Source of the DNA: Actinomycetota bacterium
Lineage (GTDB): Bacteria > Actinomycetota > Acidimicrobiia > Acidimicrobiales > RAAP-2
Length of the DNA stretch: 64,000 bases
NCBI GenBank assembly: GCA_021324355.1
Contig: JAJPJD010000049.1
Location: forward strand, 124,001 to 188,000
Direction: 5' to 3'
Part shown: positions 60,590 to 64,000 of the stretch, one piece after another
How positions within the stretch are numbered: the first letter of the stretch is position 1
How the letters are laid out: each line of letters begins with the position of its first letter
Translations under genes and position numbers: made by a program
The notes under the pieces: model-generated
The model's database searches: none
What the model saw: only the letters and a program-made list of their open reading frames with translations
Told to the model about the DNA's origin: nothing

Positions 60590-62145
60590 TGTCGGCGATG
60601 ACCACCGTCGAGACCACCCACGGGCGGCTCCAGGGGGTCGAGGAAGGGGGAGTGCGGGTCTTCCGGGGTGTCCCCTACGCCAGTCCTCCGGTGGGCGAGC
60701 TGCGCTTCGCGGCCCCCCAGCCCCCACTCCCGTGGCCAGGCACCCGGCCGGCACTGGCGTTCGGGCCGGCGGCACCGCAGGTCCCGCCGGCCAGCCCGGT
60801 GGCCGGGGAGGTGCCGGCGGTCCAGGACGAGGACTGTCTGACCCTCAACATCTGGACCCCTGGGACCGACCAGGCCCGGCGGCCGGTGCTCGTGTGGGTG
60901 CACGGCGGTGGGTTCACCGGCGGGGCCGGCTCCCTCGCCCTCTACCACGGAGCCCGCCTGGCCGAGCGGGGCGACGTGGTGGTGGTCACCTTCAACTACC
61001 GGCTCGGGATCTTGGGGTTCTGCGCCCACCCGGGGCTTGGGAGCGACGACCCAGCATCGCCTCGGGCCAACTGGGGGCTCCTCGACCAGGTTGCGGCATT
61101 GCGATGGGTCAACGAGAACATCGCGGCCTTCGGGGGGGACCCGGACAACGTGACGGTGGTTGGCGAGTCAGCCGGCGGGATGTCGGTCTGCGACCTCATG
61201 GTGATGCCGGCCGCGGTCGGCCTCTTCCACCGGGCAGTGGTCCAGAGCGGCCCGCCAGTCGCGGTCTCGATGGCCGCGGCCGAAGCACGCACTGCTCGGT
61301 TGCTGGCGGTGCTCGGTCTGGCCCGGCCGGATGCGCTGCGGGAGGTCCCGGTCGCGGCCCTGCTCGACGCCCAGGCTCGGGTACTGGCCGGAGGCTCGGC
61401 GGCCGCGGAGGCCGACGGCGGCACCGGGGTGCCGGCCGGCCTCGCGCTGGCGCCGGTGGTCGACGGGACCAGCCTCCCCGAGGACCCGAGCGCGGTCTTC
61501 GAACGCGGCGGCTCGGCCCCGGTTCCCCTCCTCATCGGGACCAATCGGGACGAGGCCAAGCTGTTCTTGGTCGCCGATCCGCAGAACCGTCAGCCGGACG
61601 AGGCGACGGTGCGCCGGCGGCTCGACCGAGCGTTCGCAGCCGCCGGGGTGAGGCGTTCCCCCGAGCGAGTCCTCGACGCCTATCGCGCCGCTCGGTCGGC
61701 CCGGGGCGAGCCGACCGATCCTCGAGAGCTGTGGTCGGCCATCGAGACCGACCGGATCTTCCGGATCGGCTCGCTTCGGGCCGCCCAGGCCCACGCACAG
61801 GTGGCGCCGACCTACAGCTACCTGTTCACCTGGGAGTCCCCGGCCATGCACGGGGCGCTCGGAGCGTGTCACGCCCTCGAGATCCCCTTCGTCTTCGGGA
61901 CCCTCGATGCCCCGGGGATGGACCGCTTCGCCGGCTCGGGCGAGGACGCGTCGGCCTTGAGCCAGGTGATGATGGACGCCTGGCTGGCCTTCGCCCGCAC
62001 CGGCCGACCTGGGCACGCTGCGCTGCCCACCTGGCCCCCCTACGACTCCGGGAGGCGGGCCACCATGGTGCTGGGCCCGACGATCGAGGTGGTCGAGGGC
62101 CCGATGGACCAGGAGCGGGCCCTGTGGGAGGCGGCGGCCGTCTAG
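60589..62145 (+). CDS. Type-B carboxylesterase
   Basis: A 518-residue alpha/beta-hydrolase of the carboxylesterase type-B family. RVFRGVPYASPPVGELRF, EDCLTLNIWTPG, oxyanion segment VWVHGGGFTGGAG and nucleophile elbow VVGESAGGMSV are all present, and GACHALEIPFVFG contains the catalytic His. It is a paralogue of the enzyme at 9096 but lacks a neighbouring BVMO. No signal peptide. It is convergent with the MaoC-type gene (4-bp gap). Confidence 0.93.
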   Translation: MSAMTTVETTHGRLQGVEEGGVRVFRGVPYASPPVGELRFAAPQPPLPWPGTRPALAFGPAAPQVPPASPVAGEVPAVQDEDCLTLNIWTPGTDQARRPVLVWVHGGGFTGGAGSLALYHGARLAERGDVVVVTFNYRLGILGFCAHPGLGSDDPASPRANWGLLDQVAALRWVNENIAAFGGDPDNVTVVGESAGGMSVCDLMVMPAAVGLFHRAVVQSGPPVAVSMAAAEARTARLLAVLGLARPDALREVPVAALLDAQARVLAGGSAAAEADGGTGVPAGLALAPVVDGTSLPEDPSAVFERGGSAPVPLLIGTNRDEAKLFLVADPQNRQPDEATVRRRLDRAFAAAGVRRSPERVLDAYRAARSARGEPTDPRELWSAIETDRIFRIGSLRAAQAHAQVAPTYSYLFTWESPAMHGALGACHALEIPFVFGTLDAPGMDRFAGSGEDASALSQVMMDAWLAFARTGRPGHAALPTWPPYDSGRRATMVLGPTIEVVEGPMDQERALWEAAAV

Positions 62146-62149
62146 CGGG

Positions 62150-63013
62150 TCACGCCGGGACGAAGGTGCAGGCGCCCCGGTCGATCACCACCTGGCCGCT
62201 GCTCGACTCGGTGACGAAGACCGCCCGATCGCCGTCGACCCACATCTTCACGGTGAGGGCTTCGCCTGGGAACACCGGCTTGGAGAACCGGCCCTCCATG
62301 CTGCGGAATCGGGCCGGGTCGGACCCGCACAGGGTGTGCAGCAGCGCTCGGCCGGTGAAGCCGTAGGTGCACAAGCCGTGAAGGATCGGCTTGGGAAAGC
62401 CGGCCGCCTTGGCGAACTCCGGATCCGAGTGCAAGGGGTTGCGGTCCCCCGAGAGCCGGTAGAGCAGCGCCTGGTCGGGGCGGGTCTGGTAGGTGACCAC
62501 GTGGTCGGGTTGGCGCGCCGGGGGTTGGTTCTCGTCGCCGCTCGGCCCCCGGTCGCCCCCGAACCCACCCTCGCCCCGGATGAAGGCGTTCGAGGCCAGG
62601 CGGATGAGGGGCTCGCCGGTCTCGGCGTCGACCGACTCGGACTCGCTCGCCAGCAGCGCACCGGACCCCTTGTCGTAGACGCCCACCAGCCGGCCTCGGC
62701 TTCGAACCTTGCCCTCGACTGGGATCGGCCGGAGCAGCTCGATCCGTCGCCCGGCGTCGACCAGCATGGCCGGGTTGAAGGTGCCGACCCGGTTGCGCCC
62801 CCCACCGGCGGCTCCGATGATCACCGCGAAGGTGGGCAGCACCTTCTGCTCGACCCCGCGGGAGTTCTCGGTCGTGAAGGCGAGCTCGTAGCCGGTGGGG
62901 TCCTCGGCGCCGGCCCCCACCCCCAGCGCGTACAGCAGGGCGTCCTTGGAGGTCCAGGATCGCTCGATCCAGTCCCCCCACTCTCCAGTGGCGGCATTGG
63001 GGTCGATTGGCAT
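62150..63013 (-). CDS. MaoC-type double hot-dog enoyl-CoA hydratase
   Basis: A 287-residue protein with two hot-dog domains. The N-terminal half begins with the RSWTSKDALLYALGVGAG segment seen in peroxisomal-type hydratase 2; the C-terminal half holds the hydratase-2 motif YRLSGDRNPLHSDPEFAK with Asp190 and His195. Such enzymes hydrate trans-2-enoyl-CoA to the (R)-3-hydroxy form in fatty acid or steroid side-chain breakdown. ATG 63013 is chosen; ATG 63037 is possible. It stands alone but fits the acyl-CoA enzymes upstream. Confidence 0.92.
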   Translation of the reverse strand: MPIDPNAATGEWGDWIERSWTSKDALLYALGVGAGAEDPTGYELAFTTENSRGVEQKVLPTFAVIIGAAGGGRNRVGTFNPAMLVDAGRRIELLRPIPVEGKVRSRGRLVGVYDKGSGALLASESESVDAETGEPLIRLASNAFIRGEGGFGGDRGPSGDENQPPARQPDHVVTYQTRPDQALLYRLSGDRNPLHSDPEFAKAAGFPKPILHGLCTYGFTGRALLHTLCGSDPARFRSMEGRFSKPVFPGEALTVKMWVDGDRAVFVTESSSGQVVIDRGACTFVPA

Positions 63014-63165
63014 GTGGCACAGCCTCGCTCGGGTCATGCCACCGCGCTCGTCGCGGCGCCTCGAGCTTCCGGCGACCGAACGAGGCGGCAGCCTCTTTTC
63101 GGTGAGGTCCCGATGATGTCGTCCGGGCGACAGGTGGTCAAGGCTGGGCCGTCGGTGCGGCGCCG

Positions 63166-63585
63166 CTATCCCTCGGGGCGCAGTCGGGTCTCGATCGCCT
63201 CCAGCGAGCGCCACAGGCCCAGCGCCGGGAGCGCGTGGGGCCGGCACTCCCGGAGTCGGGCCGTCGCCTCGTCGAGGCTCATGCCCTCGAGCATGAGGTA
63301 GGCGATGGCGACCGCGGCGGTGCGGGACACCCCGGCCTGGCAGTAGACGCCCACCACCACTCCGGAGTCGGCCAGCTCCTTCACCCGGCGGGCGGCCTGC
63401 AGGATGGGCTCGTCCTGGTCACGCGCCAGGTCCTCGATCGGGATGTGGTCGACCGGGGTGGAGGAGCTGGCCGGGGTGGCCTCGGCGCGCAGGTCGACCA
63501 GGTGGGCGACCCCGCCAGCGACCATCGCGTGCACCTCGCCGGAGCTCCCGAGGCGCACCATCGGGTTCAGGCAGTCGATCGGCAT
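63166..63585 (-). CDS. Dual-specificity protein phosphatase-like protein
   Basis: A 139-residue cysteine-dependent phosphatase. The active-site loop VYCQAGVSRTAAVAIAYLM carries Cys82 and Arg88 in the CxxGxxR pattern, and IPIEDLARDQDEP supplies acidic residues for the general acid. Length and the LMLEGMSLDEATARLRECRP helix match eukaryotic-type DSPs found in bacteria. The substrate could be a phosphoprotein, lipid or sugar. ATG 63585; divergent from the partial SDR gene. Confidence 0.9.
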   Translation of the reverse strand: MPIDCLNPMVRLGSSGEVHAMVAGGVAHLVDLRAEATPASSSTPVDHIPIEDLARDQDEPILQAARRVKELADSGVVVGVYCQAGVSRTAAVAIAYLMLEGMSLDEATARLRECRPHALPALGLWRSLEAIETRLRPEG

Positions 63586-63750
63586 GGGTCGGTCCTCGTC
63601 GGGGTGGCACGGGGCGCCCTCGAGCCTCCTCGGGGCGCGCCGGTCGGGTTTGGGGGGCGCACGGGCTGTCGGCAGAATAGCGAGCGGATGTCGGCCCGAG
63701 CGCGCCCGGTGCGGACGGTGGGCTCCCAAGGACCGGTCGAAGGGGGAGCG

Positions 63751-64000
63751 GTGAGCGACAGACGGCTGGCCGGGCGGGTCGTGATTGTCACCGGGGCCAG
63801 CCGAGGCCCGGGCCGGCGCTGCGCCCTGGCACTGGGACGCGCCGGGGCGGTGGTGGCGCTGGTGGCCCGGGGCATGGGTCCAATGCCCGGCGGAAGTCTC
63901 CAGGAGACGGCGGAGCGGATCGAGGCCGCTGGCGGCCAGGCGCTCCCGCTGGCGTGCGACCTCACCGACCCCGACTCGCTCGAGGACGCGGTCCGGACGG
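63751..64000 (+). CDS. Short-chain dehydrogenase/reductase, 5' part only
   Basis: The first 83 codons of an SDR that runs off the window. VVIVTGASRGPGRRCALALG is the cofactor-binding motif, with Pro replacing the usual Ile in GxG, followed by ALVARGMGPMPGGSLQETAE and LPLACDLTDPDSLEDAV. The insertion after strand 2 (GMGPMPGGS) is typical of SDRs with a longer cofactor loop. GTG 63751 has GGGGGAG upstream; ATG 63688 is in frame but less likely. Confidence 0.82.
   Translation, partial: MSDRRLAGRVVIVTGASRGPGRRCALALGRAGAVVALVARGMGPMPGGSLQETAERIEAAGGQALPLACDLTDPDSLEDAVRT

Noticed and set aside
1-64000. CRISPR array, insertion sequence, prophage or integrated element
   Set aside because: I saw no regularly spaced repeats, transposase, integrase or phage genes, and no tRNA-end duplication next to tRNA-Gly.

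Overview
The window is very GC-rich, densely coded DNA from a high-GC actinobacterium. Several traits fit that placement: an actinobacterial-type LexA box ahead of an imuA'-imuB-dnaE2 mutagenesis cassette, two F420-type luciferase-like oxidoreductases, a DUF664 DinB-fold protein of the kind linked to mycothiol, a DUF2510 membrane protein, many GTG starts, and several starts that look leaderless. I cannot place it below phylum from sequence alone; an acidimicrobial lineage is a guess. There are no rRNA genes, CRISPR arrays, insertion sequences or phage genes. No stretch over about 300 bp lacks a gene; the longest gap (31671-31929, 259 bp) holds only a possible short leader ORF.

Layout. 1-5577: methyltransferase, tRNA-Gly(TCC), group II truncated haemoglobin (glbO), secreted beta-propeller protein, and a DHA2-type MFS exporter with a coupled MerR regulator and a MerR-like operator. 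5574-17488: a catabolic island with an FAD oxidoreductase divergent from P450-TetR-carboxylesterase-BVMO, followed by a Liv-type ABC importer whose two permeases and one ATPase are fused in one 955-residue protein. Two matching inverted repeats, one ahead of the P450 and one ahead of the importer, suggest that one TetR repressor controls oxidation and uptake together. 17537-22915: LexA-controlled imuA', imuB and dnaE2. 22997-28012: small secreted Gly/Asn-rich protein, a TetR-SRPBCC-glycosyltransferase operon with a readable promoter and operator, an AcpH-like protein, an HMCES/YedK protein and an LLM oxidoreductase. 28067-36661: a PHS-type phosphate permease behind a Pho box, DUF664, class III aminotransferase, alanine dehydrogenase, hydrolase, histidine phosphatase, Fur-family regulator and a family III CoA-transferase with unusual domain order.

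36790-46540: a decayed toxin-antitoxin remnant, a 1285-residue fused ABC exporter, and divergently a 1296-residue Pls/PosA-type single-module peptide synthetase (adenylation, carrier and six-helix membrane part with three soluble domains) followed by its own phosphopantetheinyl transferase. Five 11-bp direct repeats sit in the synthetase promoter, as expected for an OmpR/PhoB-family activator. 46692-64000: aldo/keto reductase, a frameshifted acyl-CoA synthetase, an isobutyryl-CoA-mutase-like B12 enzyme in two subunits, a second LLM oxidoreductase, three SDRs, an acetyltransferase, an ExxE-motif membrane protein with a small membrane partner, a GT4 glycosyltransferase, a sulfatase, an alpha/beta hydrolase, a second type-B carboxylesterase, a MaoC-type hydratase and a dual-specificity phosphatase.

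Taken together this is a chromosomal segment of an organism that takes up and oxidises organic compounds (P450, BVMO, esterases, acyl-CoA enzymes). It also carries inducible mutagenesis and a probable membrane-bound peptide synthetase that may respond to phosphate or another two-component signal.
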